Source: Agrocybe praecox (Eukaryota > Basidiomycota > Agaricomycetes > Agaricales > Agrocybaceae). Taken from it: DNA of 64,000 bases. The notes under the pieces were generated by a model that was not told the origin of the DNA, made no database searches, and was given only the letters and a program-made list of their open reading frames with translations. The DNA lies in assembly GCA_964017145.1 (NCBI GenBank), contig OZ024841.1:124001-188000 (forward strand). Direction: 5' to 3'. This document shows, in pieces, positions 1 to 11,015 of this stretch (positions are counted from its first letter, which is position 1; each line of letters begins with the position of its first letter). The translations under genes and the position numbers were made by a program.

Positions 1-940
1 CAAGTATAAAATGGTTATTCACGGGTTTATCGACGGCCACTCGCGGTTTATTGTCGGTCTTCGCGTGAAGAATAACAATCGTGCTTCCACTGTACTCAAT
101 GTTTTTGAAAAGGCGGTGGAAAAACATGGTATGCCTAGTCGAGTGCGAGGCGATCATGGTGTGGAGAATACCGAAGTGGCGATATGGATGGAGCAGCACA
201 GGGGTAATGGACGTGGTTCCTATATATTTGGCCGGTTGGTAATTAAAGCTTCGCTGCAAAGAAGATATTGACAAGATATTGACTAACAGTGTGTAGGAGT
301 ATCCATAACACTCGAATCGAACGTCTCGGGTACGATGTAACTCGCGGTTCTGGTCAGAAATGGAAGAACTTTTTCAAGGACCTTGAACTACATAACGGCC
401 TTAATCCTGCGGATCCCAACTATATATGACTTCTTCACCACATCTTTTTGGATGATATCAACGCCGATGCCGAACAATGGGTTGCAGGTTGGAATAATCA
501 TTCTATGCGTCTACCAAGTCCAGATCCTCGCGGGACATGTATCTCTTTAGTTTCATCCGGTATGACGCTAGAGGTATTCACCCTGACAACAACCCCGTAA
601 ACGATGACGGCGAAGCTCTGCAGGACCTGGATGCATATGGAATCGATTGGGAAGAAGCCGAAAGGCCAGAAATACAGGAACAAATGCGCGCAGAGTACCC
701 AGACGAGTTGAATCTAGACGAGTTGAATGTCGAGCAACCAAATATTCCAGCAGCCCTACCACCACGAATGAACGAAGTAATATGCGAGCCACCAGAAGGT
801 CCCTCCCTGATGAATGGGTTGCTATTTTAGACCAACATCCCGCCGTTCGAGTCAATATGCGATCGCGCAACATGGCTGTCCGGCGTTCGATGTGGGAGGA
901 AGGGCTGAACATCGTCAACTCTTTCTTGCGACAACTGTAA
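1..940 (+). pseudogene. Integrase-core (DDE) transposase-like gene, 5'-truncated and broken
   Basis: The frame from position 11 reads an integrase-like core: HGFIDGHSRFIVGL, then NNNRAST, SRVRGDHGVEN and RGSYIFGR. This matches the integrase-core proteins common in Agaricomycetes. An intron at 235-296 (GTTGGT...GTGTAG) joins the reading to IHNTRIERL. The gene is then damaged: an in-frame TGA at 427-429 where relatives probably carry Trp, a frameshift near 535 into the frame MYLFSFIRYDARGIHP, and another shift near 800 into a frame ending at 940. The 5' part lies outside the window, so the N-terminus is unseen. Family assignment rests on remembered motifs; the lesions are seen directly. Confidence 0.7.
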
Positions 941-2751
941 AGGCTAATAAATTATTACTTTATGTTAGATATATATACGCGCAAAAACAGTAAACCTATC
1001 TAGAACATGTTTGCTGGTTGCGGTTGCGGCACGTCTTGTTTACCAGGGAAATCCATGGTTCTTTGCATCCTTAGTAGCAGAATACGAACGTGTGTATGTA
1101 CTAGTGGGAAATAGAACTAGGTGCGATGTTGATATACATCAAAACAACAACTTATGACTGTATCGAGCCTACTGAGTCTCAACAACTACGACCATGTGGA
1201 CGAGATGCCGGAAGACGTTGAAGGTAAGTTGCGCGAAGTTCTGCATCTCGATTCCGATGCAAAACACATGCGTCTTCTTTTGGTTTTACTATGAAATATT
1301 ACTTCGCGAGCCAACTATTGTCTGTTTTGTTTCTGATCGGGTGAATACGTCATAGGTCCCAAATCTGCATTGTAGTAAGATGCTAACGTCCCGCTGATGA
1401 CCCTGAAATCGCCGGCAAACCCGCGAGCAAGTACTCGCTCCACTTGCTTAGCAGTGGACGCCTGGAGATCAGAGGAAACTGTCAACGAAGAGAGTTAAGA
1501 AGACGGGATATGACGATTGCGTGAAATGAGGTAAAGACGTATTCTATGTTTTCTCTGACTCATCTGATATTCTCCAGAATCGTTTTTGGAGGACTTGCTT
1601 CGTCTGTACTAAAGCTCTGGTGAGTCAATTTGCCATAAGGATGAATCACCCACCCTGCAATGATCTCTTACCACCTTCTCCAGCCTTTCTTGGTCTTGTG
1701 CCGTTGCTTTTGTTGTAATATATATCTGTAAAATACGCTGTACAACTAGATTTGTATAATTTCTTGACCGAATCAAAGTTCGAGCGTCTAATTTGTTTTC
1801 TATTTTAAACTTCACGACACAGCAGGGAAAATGATCACGGAATTTTTCTATTTATGGTTTTCTTTGGTTTCGGGAGCAGCATCAGGTAAGCTACTCGACA
1901 TCCAATGCAGCGCTAGGACTTGTTCTGTAGTCGAGATTCGGTCACGATCGCCGGCATATCTCTCTCTGCTTTCTCTTCGAAGGAGGTGCCAATTAAAGAC
2001 ATATGTGGCAACTATACCTGGGCGATAGAAACTCCGGACATTTGTATCGTAGTTCAATCTTGGCACCATTCGGACCGTATATGTGTATTTTCGCAACGCC
2101 GTCTCCTACCCGCTTTGCTAAACACCAAGCTGTGCAGCAGAGGCTATTTATCCTGAGCTCGAGAAATTGTGGCAAACCTAAATAGTAGGATAACAACTAA
2201 ACACCAATGACTGGGCGTCCTTCCTCCTTATTCTCGTGATGACGTTGTTCACACTTCCAACGTGGACTTCACAACTGCCGAGTAACAACCTTGAATGAAA
2301 TTCAGAGGACTGCGAGCGTCAGCATACCATATAATCAGGGCAGAGAATCGCACAGACCTTGAATGGCTTGCCCTCCGATCTTTCAAGTTTCCGTATGTTT
2401 TTTGATGTTTTTGGAAATCCACAGGGTTAGTAAGTTCTCTTCAAACTTATGATTAATGCTGTGAGGGAGAACCTTGCTTGGTAGCAAGGCAACTGGAACA
2501 ACTGGCTATTAAACTCGAGGCTTCACTCGTCTTTCAACCTCCCGATTCAAGCCTGCTTTGTAAAATTCTGGACGCGTACCACGTAATACCCCAATTACGA
2601 AGCAGAGCGAGTCGGCAACATGTGATTAAAGAGTTATGCAACCTGTCCTCAAAGATATGATCTATGCGGCTGAACCAGCAACGCCTCGTGAAAGAATTAG
2701 ACATTTTATCTGCGACGGGATAGAAAATTAGCTGTTAGTACTATGTGTGTT
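941..2751. other. No recognisable gene
   Basis: Only short open frames (up to about 80 codons) on both strands, without motifs or convincing splice chains. Nothing assignable was seen. Confidence 0.5.
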
Positions 2752-2816
2752 TTAAATTGAAGACCAAATTGGACCATGACTTCTTGTGAAAGGGAAGAGT
2801 GACCAAAAAAGGCACT

Positions 2817-3641
2817 GCGGGTTATCTGGTCGGGATGAGCTGTACGGAGTGTTCGGGATGGAATATTCGGGAGGTGTGAAGAAACCGGGATGAAGCATGC
2901 CTGGAAGAATGGAGTAAATCAGCTGTATATGTGGCGAAATGGAATCTGCGTACATACCTACTGGCGCCAATGGATATCAGAAGTGCCGGAAGGTGGAACA
3001 GCGTCACAACCCGGCGCCTAGTAGCTCTTCCCTGAGGAGCCACACCAATTGAGAACCAGTGAAACGAGCGTTATGAGATCGCATTGTGTACTTTTCTATG
3101 TCAAGGGAAAGAAAGAGTGTGAATATCGAACGTTCTCAGAGTTGGCCAGTCGAGGTTTAGGGGAGGGAAAAGCCGGTCACGTGTTTATTCCGGTACTTGT
3201 TCGGCAACCGGGATTCCTAACAACTTTCCCTCTTTCTTTCGAATTCATACATCCTCCTGCATAATCTTGTTTTCCCGTTAATCGAAGTCTTATCAGGAAG
3301 TGGTGCCTATCTACGATTTGTTACCCCCGTGTCGTATCGAAAAGAAAAGGACAATAATGTGATTTCATAACGCTCGTTTTACTAATTACAACTGGTTCTC
3401 AATTGGTGTGGCTCCTCAGGGAAGAGCTACTAGGCGCCGGGTTGTGACGCTGTTCCACCTTCCGGCACTTCTGATATCCATTGGCGCCAGTAGGTATGTA
3501 CGCAGATTCCATTCCGCCACATATACAGCTGATTTACTCCATTCTTCCAGGCATGCTTCATCCCGGTTTCATCACACATCCCGAATATTCCATCCCGAGC
3601 ACTCCGTACAGCCCATCCCGACCAGCGACCAGATAACCCAA
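2817..3641. repeat. Foldback: two inverted arms of about 270-290 bp around a 270-bp spacer
   Basis: The sequence from about 2817 to 3085 reappears reverse-complemented at about 3352-3641. Both arms carry GAGGAGCCACACCAATTG (or its complement) and the stretch CGAGCGTTATGA. The left arm has a short deletion relative to the right; the right arm has an extra ATTACAA-like insertion near 3385. The spacer is about 3086-3351. The same arm-spacer-arm arrangement occurs at about 62413-63249, and a spacer-like copy without arms at about 59195-59410. Confidence 0.8.
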
Positions 3642-4141
3642 GCCGTACATGAAGTGCGTGCCTTATCTCAAATTTGATTCCTTGCAAATCAGAAAGACCG
3701 GCAGGCGTCGTCGTCTGTGCCGTCGAACTTGACCTCTGCGTCTAGTGATCTCAAAACTTTCGGTATCAAGCTCATGTTTTTTGTTTCCTTAATTAGCAAT
3801 ATCTGGAAATTCTATTGCTGGCTATATATTTAACTGTTATAGTCCGTTTATTGACTGCTGCGCCTGGTGCTGATTCGGGAAAATCTTGCCCCAGATCCCA
3901 AAGGAATGCAGGTTGACCTTTCACCACCGATCGCAGGCCAAAATCCTTCCTGATATCCACCTTTTGTTGCTATATGAAACTCTAGTCGGCTATCCATCTA
4001 TCTCGGAACCCAATTCCGTCAAGACAGCCTAGTTTACGACGCAGGTGTGCACTTTTTCGTTTTTGACCCAAACGTCGATGCTAATCCTGTAAAGCCCAGG
4101 CCAACCCCTCTCTCTCTGTGTCTTTTTAACAGTTGCTCGAT

Positions 4142-4309
4142 ATGACTACTTCTGACTATGGGCTCTCGTCCATTATTGCAAGCCTGGACCCCAGCACTCT
4201 CGCAAGGCTTCAGTCATCTTGCATGCCCTATTTGTCTCATTTTCTTTCCCTTATCTTTCACAATGCGAACCCTCTCACTCTGCTCGAACACGTCGACGAA
4301 CCGAATTAA
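4142..4309 (+). CDS. Small conserved ORF or exon, 55 aa, unknown
   Basis: An open frame starts MTTSDYGLSSII and ends with TAA at 4307-4309. The same frame starts at about 63741 in copy C. In copy B the corresponding frame diverges after the first 16 or so codons, where about 270 bp of extra sequence interrupts it. A related SSIIESLDCDAG reading occurs near 59070-59095 on the minus strand. It may be the first exon of a gene in the repeat unit, but no downstream splice partner was established. Confidence 0.3.
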   Translation: MTTSDYGLSSIIASLDPSTLARLQSSCMPYLSHFLSLIFHNANPLTLLEHVDEPN

Positions 4310-5390
4310 AACATGTCCGACAGGCTATGAGCAAGCTCCCTGGCCCGTGACGCGTATTCGCGATTTTGGTCGTATACCCTCCAACCCATTTATCGGTTGC
4401 GGGGCATATGATTCATTGTAACACCGTGACACTCAGTACTCCAAATGCGATAGCAATTGATCAAGGTCGTTTCACCTCTTCCACTTTTCGCTGCATGTGC
4501 AGTGGTATCCCCGGATACTTTTCATCCACTTTCTCGGACACCATTGGATTCACGGGTACTCATCGTCGCCCATCTTTGCGAAGAGGTCGGTTTGTCGGAC
4601 CCGTGACTGTCACTATTGGAATATGGTCACGCTGTTGCCAGGCTAGGCTCGAATCAAAACCCATACCACACTATCCTTTCCTTTCCACCTGATGGGCAGA
4701 AACAAGGACGCCACTGAGGACGTCAGTAATATTTACTGTATGTTTTTGTGAAGATGTACTGTCTCCTTCCAATCGTGAACCTTGATAGACCACCAACAAT
4801 GTCACTAAAAAGGACGTTGACTGACATCCCCTTACCTTCTTTGTATTGAGGTTACTGTTATACACGCCCCGCCGTACACAAAGCCTTATTTATCATGCAC
4901 ACCTGGTAGTATGCAGGGACGATCACTCCCTCCTGATTATGCAACCTATCGGATTCGTAAGACACTTTGCGCAGGTGTCAAGGAGGTTTTCCAATTAACT
5001 CACCTATACATATCCCGATAATCTTCATTCAAAATGTTTCGATTTGACTTAGATCTGAGCGTCAGCAATAATCGACATATTCCGAAAAGTGGATCGGGAG
5101 TGGTGCGTTTACTTAATGGACCTACTCCATTTAAATGCATAGAATTTTCTTCGCAGTTGGAGTCTTCATTTTTCCGCCGTGCCGTTTTCTCCAAAGTCTT
5201 CAGGGTTTTTTCTGGTGTTGGGGACAATCTAGGATACTTAAGTTCAAGAAAGCCAACGAATGAGCTACGTTTTTTCGCGTTCAGGCCAACGGCCTGCCTG
5301 CAAGTGAGCTATTGTGTTTTTCCCCATATGGATGGGCACCACGGCACACCGTCTAATCTGTTCTTTGTTCTTATTACAACAGTCACGACC

Positions 5391-6841
5391 ATGCCTAAAG
5401 CTCCTAGCCTTACCCCGTTATCGCGCAGCGAAAAACACATCACTAGATGCAATCGGTGCCCAGGCAATCCCCTACGACTTCAGTGCAAACACACCGCCAA
5501 GGGTCGAGAGTTCCTAACCGCTGCTGCTGCTGAAGGAATTACAGACAAAACAAAGGTCTGTTGGCCTTGTGCGGTCCTAACGAAATCTGATATCCGAATC
5601 AACCACAGATTTCACCGCAGCATCGAGCTGCACGGAAATGCTATAAGTGCACAGGCCTTCCTCTAAAATCTTATTGTATACACGGGAAAGGTGATTTGTT
5701 GAAGGTACGTAGCAATCCCTGCGCTGGCAAAATTTAGCCAATTAACATTACGAATGTAGTCATTTTCGGCTGCAGAGAGCACATTTGCCAACTCTTCGAA
5801 TTTTCACCTATCTTCGTTTGCAGGCAGTAACGACCCCTTGGGGACATCCATTCACAACGGTCGAAATATCGTATCTCATCTAGGTGGGGCAAGTTCCCCT
5901 GCTAATAATTCATCAGACCTCCATGCAAAAGACCGTGCGAACGCGCCCGCCCCACTAGCCAGCGAGAACTTACTCACGTTGGCTAATAGCGACTACAACG
6001 CCTCGCCGTCATCCACTTTCACCGATGTCCAAGAGGCCGAACCCTGTCTGGCATATGGAAAGTCTGTGCCTGATTCCCCTCTCGTTCGTTCAAAGAAATG
6101 TCCACCAGCACATTTGTTCAAGGGAAACACGGTGTCTTCGCCTTCTTCTCCTGAGAGTTCCGCTTCCTTTGTCTGTGACAAATTCAGCCCTGCATCATCC
6201 CCCGTTTGGCCAATTGGGCCTTTTAATTCTCCGAGAGCAACTAAGCGCAACCCGATCCATGGGCACGTTTCTGGTGCAAAGCGTGGTAATCAACCTCACA
6301 GTAAGTATCGCTCGTAGATTTTCTTGGTGCCATCGCTGATTCATTCATAATAGGAGTCATCCGCACCCGCAAACTGGGAAACTTGATCGAGGAGCCGAAA
6401 AAATCTTCGCAACGATTTTTGCGCTTGATCAACAACATATTACAGAAGGTTGGGTCCCTGCCGAGATATAATTTCTTTTTGGTACTCATTTAGAATTCTC
6501 AGTGCGAAGATTTGTCTAAAGAAACGGGTGCATGGCTTTTCCTCAGTGCCCAGCATACCTCTGCTCGCGGCTCAGCCATATCCTTTGCTTCGTCGAGGTT
6601 GCGTTTGGAAGCCCCTGACACCGCCGGAAGGATGGCCACAGACTTCAATCATTCTGTCTCTAATCTATTGCTTTCTAGACGAACCGACGCCGTTGAGCTT
6701 CAGCTTCAGTTAGAAGAATCCAAGGTAAAGCAGAAGGAAATGGACGCAAATCTGGAGGCGCAGCAAGAAATTCTCAGATTATATCAAGAACGTTTCGGCG
6801 GGATTGAATTGGCCGGAAGCGACGAAAGTCTATCGGAATAA
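5391..6841 (+). CDS. Cys-rich, Ser-rich, coiled-coil protein of repeat A (416 aa, 5 exons)
   Basis: Five exons splice in phase with canonical GT-AG introns: 5391-5573, 5621-5704, 5760-6300, 6354-6448 and 6494-6841, giving 417 codons including TAA. The first two exons encode Cys pairs: RCNRCPGNPLRLQC, then KVCWPCAHRAARKCYKC across the first junction, then a further Cys. This resembles fungal zinc-binding clusters but is not a standard Zn2Cys6 spacing. A long Ser/Pro-rich linker follows. The last exon holds a predicted coiled coil from VELQLQLEESKVKQKEMD to about LRLYQERFGG. A DNA-binding or adaptor role is only an inference. Copy B has the same exons 2-5 but lacks the start of exon 1. Confidence 0.7.
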
Positions 6842-7167
6842 TTACGAGTGATAAGAGCTGGCTTATTCATCATGTAAGCTCTCAGACAATTCTTATTCAC
6901 AAAAGTTTTTGCGAGAGTCTAACTGACTAATCTGCAACGGCCTAGAAACTTGCTTCAGTAAAGTTGACTATGCAGACTGAGGAGCTTCTTGCCGGAATTC
7001 TATAAATTTGCACCTCACAAAAATAGTGAATATAAATATGTTGTCATCTATTCGAAATTCGAGAACGACTTGTTCGATGATGTACTGACTTCTTGTCGTA
7101 TTCTTATTGAGATCATCCTTTTCACCTAAAACCACAAATAGCAAGATCGGTTCTCCTCTCATCCATT

Positions 7168-8025
7168 AAGCAGCTGTTCGCTAAGCATGGGTCCAAGTCC
7201 TGGGGTTCAGAAGATGAAAGGACGCAATAAAATTGTGCGACACAGGATTTACTAGATGTCAAACACGAATGCTGACCCGCCAGTTTTAAACCTGTGCTCC
7301 TGGATTCCCTGAGCTCAAAATAGGTACATATTACATCTGATTCCACGCGCCATTTATAATCGCCTCGGCCTGAAATATTAGAACAGGACGGGCACAATTT
7401 TTTACACATAGGCAGTGCATACCGTAAGAATTTCATGAAATACCGTGCTAATGAGCACGATTTCTGTTTTGTGAAATCGTGGTAGTTTAGCACAGCATGT
7501 ATTTTATTTCATGAAACGCAAGCCGAGGCTCACATACTCCTTTAGGTACCGCATTCCGGCCGAAAACACCAAAAACGGGTCCGTCGGCTCGGTTACATGG
7601 GAACCGACCAGGTCTGGGTTCTGACCACGCGAAAACCCTTGGCATCGTGGAGCACGATGATCTAGACGCGTCGGGACCGTCATGGACGACGAAATCCGCC
7701 ACGTTATCGTCGTCAAATACAGCGACCACAATACTCCTTCCCGCCACGGCTTGATTGGTAAGTACATTAGTCAATTTTATTTTGTCATCAACTCACAAAA
7801 TCGTCTAAGTCCTCCAACACCCACCCAGCACATAGCATATTTATTTATGTCAGATAGATTTTTTACTTCATGTACGCATTACTTGAGACAAGGTTCAAAT
7901 ATATGAAATGTCTTTGATATTCTATTCAAAATAGCACAAAATAATAAACTATGTACAAGGCAACACCGTCGAAGACTAGTAGAAGCCTTTGCCAGTGATC
8001 CGTTCTACTAGAACGGATCAAAGGC
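7168..8025. other. Intergenic, one GC-rich patch with coding-like codons
   Basis: Beyond the repeat edge, 7545-7760 is locally GC-rich. It reads DDEIRHVIVVKYSDHN on the plus strand from 7685 with many C-ending codons, followed by a possible donor GTAAGT at about 7759. The upstream frame closes at a TGA (7658-7660). It may be an orphan exon or gene fragment; no family was recognised. Confidence 0.3.
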
Positions 8026-8027
8026 TT
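7983..8027. repeat. Strong two-part hairpin
   Basis: A perfect 10-bp stem (GATCCGTTCT / AGAACGGATC, 7997-8006 and 8010-8019) closes a 3-nt ACT loop. An outer stem AAGCCTTT / AAAGGCTT (7983-7990 and 8020-8027) extends it, with a 6-nt bulge on one side. It overlaps the 3' end of the broken minus-strand coding fragment at 8026-8289, so it could act as a terminator or RNA structure, or be an element remnant. Confidence 0.6.
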
Positions 8028-8289
8028 AGTACAGTTCAATTTCCGCTGCATCGAATACTTCTTGCCCCGTCGCTTCGTTAATAACAGCATATCTCTCCTC
8101 CACTCAATAAATATATCCTCCACGTGGCAACATATCTGAGAGTTGGGCCTTGGCGGAGGAATTTTCATCTTCGGCTCCCGGTTTCTTCAAGGAATTTTTT
8201 GGAGTAGGTAGTAAAGGTAATAGTGTCTCGTCTCGCGGTGTTGGCTCATCCGAGTCATAAAGCAGATTGGCGACTTCATCATGGTCACC
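8026..8289 (-). pseudogene. Broken coding fragment, acidic/Pro-rich tail of unknown protein
   Basis: Read on the minus strand from 8289, the frame gives GDHDEVANLLYDSDEPTPRD, a Lys/Pro-rich stretch, then LSDMLPRGGYIY. It hits an in-frame TGA at 8104-8106, continues VEERYAVINEATGQEVFDA, and ends at TAA 8026-8028. The frame is open apart from that one stop and the composition looks protein-like, resembling the C-terminus of an element-encoded protein. No family can be named and no upstream exon was found. Confidence 0.35.
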
Positions 8290-9667
8290 AAATTTGATGC
8301 TTCATTGCATCTTGTTAAATCAAATGAGATTGGCCCTCAAGTCGCCTTAGTTCGGCGTTTCCCGGACACAACCTCGAAGGTAGAGGGAAGAATTTCTCGA
8401 TGTTGCCGCAGCAATGTGGGTTCTAACCAAGTATATTTTGACCTTTAGGAGTTTAATATATGCAATACTACTGTTTTTTGAGTTTTGAAATTTCAACTTT
8501 TGCTATGAGGGAAAAGAGACTCTCAACTTGTTATTAACGTGCATCTATTTAAGGCGTGGTGCTGCAACCCACAATTATTTCAAAATGTCAAGAGTAGCGT
8601 GGCCTAAAACATCAAAACAGAGATGGATTACAGTTTATTGAGATCTTAGATATATTCCCCATGTAAAATTTCCACCAGGATTGCAGTCTCTCGTGAGTTA
8701 CTAGTTTATCCTGCTCAGGTGGCGACTGGGACACGACCTATTTTGCCCTCGGCATTGATGGCCGTGGCTGTCGGAGTTTTAAAAGAGTCCATTATAGCGT
8801 CAAGTTCACAAGTAAACATGCTTTTTAGCATGGAGGGTTCTTTATCTAAGGTCCTAAAATTTTCACATATTATTTAGAGTATATTTATCGTCTAAGTGCG
8901 AGAAATATAGATCGTGACTGCATTATTTCATCCAAAAGCAAAAAGAATTGTATACGGCACAGAGAGTGATCCTAATATCTTATCAGCACGTGAGTTGGAT
9001 CTTATCTTGATCTTATCACTTGTTTTGGCCTGATTCAAATTGTTAGCTCTTCGTCCTGGTATACTGGCATTCGGTGAAATCCTCGCTTGCACCTGCATTT
9101 CACCAAATGTTACTGCAGGCCAGGATCTTTTGTCACGGCTATCACATCTAATCAATGTCCACCCTCTCTGTGTTTGCCCTGTATCAGCAAGGTGCGGACA
9201 AATTTTCAATTGCGGTACACACAATATACGGACCCCTTGGATGAGCTACGAAATGCACTCTGCCTTCAGTTGTATGTTCTCATTGACGAGAAATTGTTTT
9301 AAACAGGCGTGGAGGCAAATACCCGAGGTCCCGATCGCAGGGAATTTTGAATCGGGCAAAAATCGAGCTCAGAAAAAGTTATGACGACAGCTGAGAAGTA
9401 ACGGACCAGATGTCTTGCGCTGGCCTGTTTATCACACAAACAGGGAAAGGGAACTCCGGAAACAATGGAAGACTGGGTTTCAGCACAACGCCCCCTAGAT
9501 GCCAGGGAAGCTATTTCTGCCCACTCAAGGCCATCAAAATATCTCCTGGATCTGGAGACAAATGAGCGGGATAGGGGATATCGACATGGATAAGTATGTT
9601 GCTATATAGCTACTTACATAAATTTTAGTTGGTATAAGCAAGTTGTGAAGGGCTCAAGAAGGGCTGA
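8290..9667. other. No supported gene
   Basis: AT-rich with scattered stops. A short plus-strand frame near 9040-9384 has no recognisable motif. Nothing else was identified. Confidence 0.4.
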
Positions 9668-9686
9668 TTAGGGGCATGCCCACGCC
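9668..9686 (-). other. Candidate Helitron 3' terminus (hairpin + CTAA)
   Basis: On the minus strand a short hairpin (GGGCGT...ATGCCC around a 4-nt loop) is followed directly by CTAA and then T. This fits the CTRR|T rule for Helitron 3' ends. The usual 10-nt gap between hairpin and CTRR is missing, so this is a candidate, not a proven end. Confidence 0.45.
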
Positions 9687-9962
9687 CTGGTAACGTGCGG
9701 GTGAGGCGGCCAGTGCTGACACATGGCGGGTACAAGACCTGTAAAATTTGAAATAAGATGTACATGTGACATTCTGACATATCCACCATTACTTAATTCA
9801 AGACTGCGTTATCTTATCGTATAGTACTTAATTATAACAGACATCAAATTTGTCCCCTTATATTTCAGTCTCCTTGTTAATATACATACTTAAGAGTCGT
9901 TGTACGATCACTGTTAAATCTCCCACAGGTTCAGTAGTGACCACGCCTGTTTTCAAAGACAT

Positions 9963-10985
9963 TTATTCCAGAATGTAAACCGCGCCTATTGTGATGCTAT
10001 CACCACGAGTATTGATATCCGCAGGTGAAGTAAGAAACTCAGGAACTGTATTCCGTCCGGTCGTTATACCATCGTGAAACCAGACTCTTTCATCTAAAAT
10101 AAGTCTGCACGTGAAATGTTGCGCAGCCCAGAAGATGACTGTCTTCAAATGGAATGAGCATTGTATGCCATGAATAGTAGTTATTGTCACAGTTTGGCTT
10201 ATGCATACATTTCGGTTGTTCCACTCCACGGCAACATAAATCAATGGCGGAACGACATGAAACAGTTGACGAAATACGACTGTTCGCTGAGAACAATGGG
10301 TGCATATGTAAGCGGTACGTTCAACGGGATTGGATAAAAAGTCCTTAATCGATCTCGTGTGCGGATCACCTACATATATAACAGCATGATCAGAAGTGTG
10401 TATGCCGACATCAGCCTCAGTTCTGCATGTCAAACACATTTTTCTTTTCTCAATTATGGCTTGCTGATATCGGAATAGATATCGCGCCAAGTCAGGCATG
10501 GAAATAAAAGATTTACCATAAGGAAACACGTTAGGGGATGAATCATGCAAAAGGAGCCTGACTCTGTCCCTGATAGCTTCGAAATGGCAGAGATTTAGAC
10601 TATTCGCTTGCATTCCTATTGCCAGCTCCCTCATGAACATGTTCATCCCGCTAAAAACAGAATTCCACCTCAGCAGATCAGCGTACCATATATGTCGCAA
10701 AGCTGTGAAGAGGCAGTCGTAAGAGCAGCTGTAGTTCTCAGAATCCCACGTGAGTCCAATAGGCCTGTATTCCGGCGTTCCTGGAGATACCGTCGTCAAA
10801 GAAATAAAGCTTGACCCCTCCGAGCTGTATTTGGTCCTTTTATTTGGTGCTGACATTGACTGAATACTGGGAGCGATCTTACATTTCAAAGTCATGGAAT
10901 CGGGAACAGGTGTCGGACTCCTGCGAGAATCAGATGTACTACCGTTTCCGGTCATTTTCCCCTTCGCTAGTATAGCCCAATCCAA
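9963..10985 (-). pseudogene. Helitron C-terminal USP-like cysteine peptidase domain
   Basis: This 340-codon stretch is in the same frame as the upstream Rep-helicase ORF and separated from it only by TGA 11016-11018 and ten codons, so it is probably the C-terminus of the same polyprotein. It has a Cys box, ENYSCSYDCLFTAL (Cys87 likely catalytic), two CxxC pairs resembling the USP zinc finger (CLTC at 184-187, CTHC at 228-231), and a His box QHFTCRL...VWFHDG (His290). These match the layout of ubiquitin-specific peptidases (family C19). Whether it cleaves ubiquitin or processes the polyprotein cannot be judged. The initiator shown is a TTG, so an independent start is unlikely. Confidence 0.7.
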
Positions 10986-11015
10986 ATCTTGCTCGTTGAA
11001 TACTTCATCTTTCCC

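Larger units (their letters stand above)
2752..7167 (+). repeat. Long dispersed repeat, copy A
   Basis: This segment recurs twice more. It is almost identical, inverted, to 56038-59040 (copy B), and 2752 to about 4400 recurs in direct orientation at about 62400-64000 (copy C). Open frames in A and B encode identical 159-, 108- and 104-residue translations, so the A/B duplication is recent. The right edge is sharp: A and B agree to the ATT at 7165-7167 and then diverge. Copy A begins with a foldback structure and contains an intact spliced gene (5391-6841). No transposase is recognised, so the family is unclassified. Confidence 0.85.

Noticed and set aside
9040..9384. Plus-strand 114-codon frame
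   Set aside because: No recognisable motif; competing frames in the same stretch look equally protein-like.
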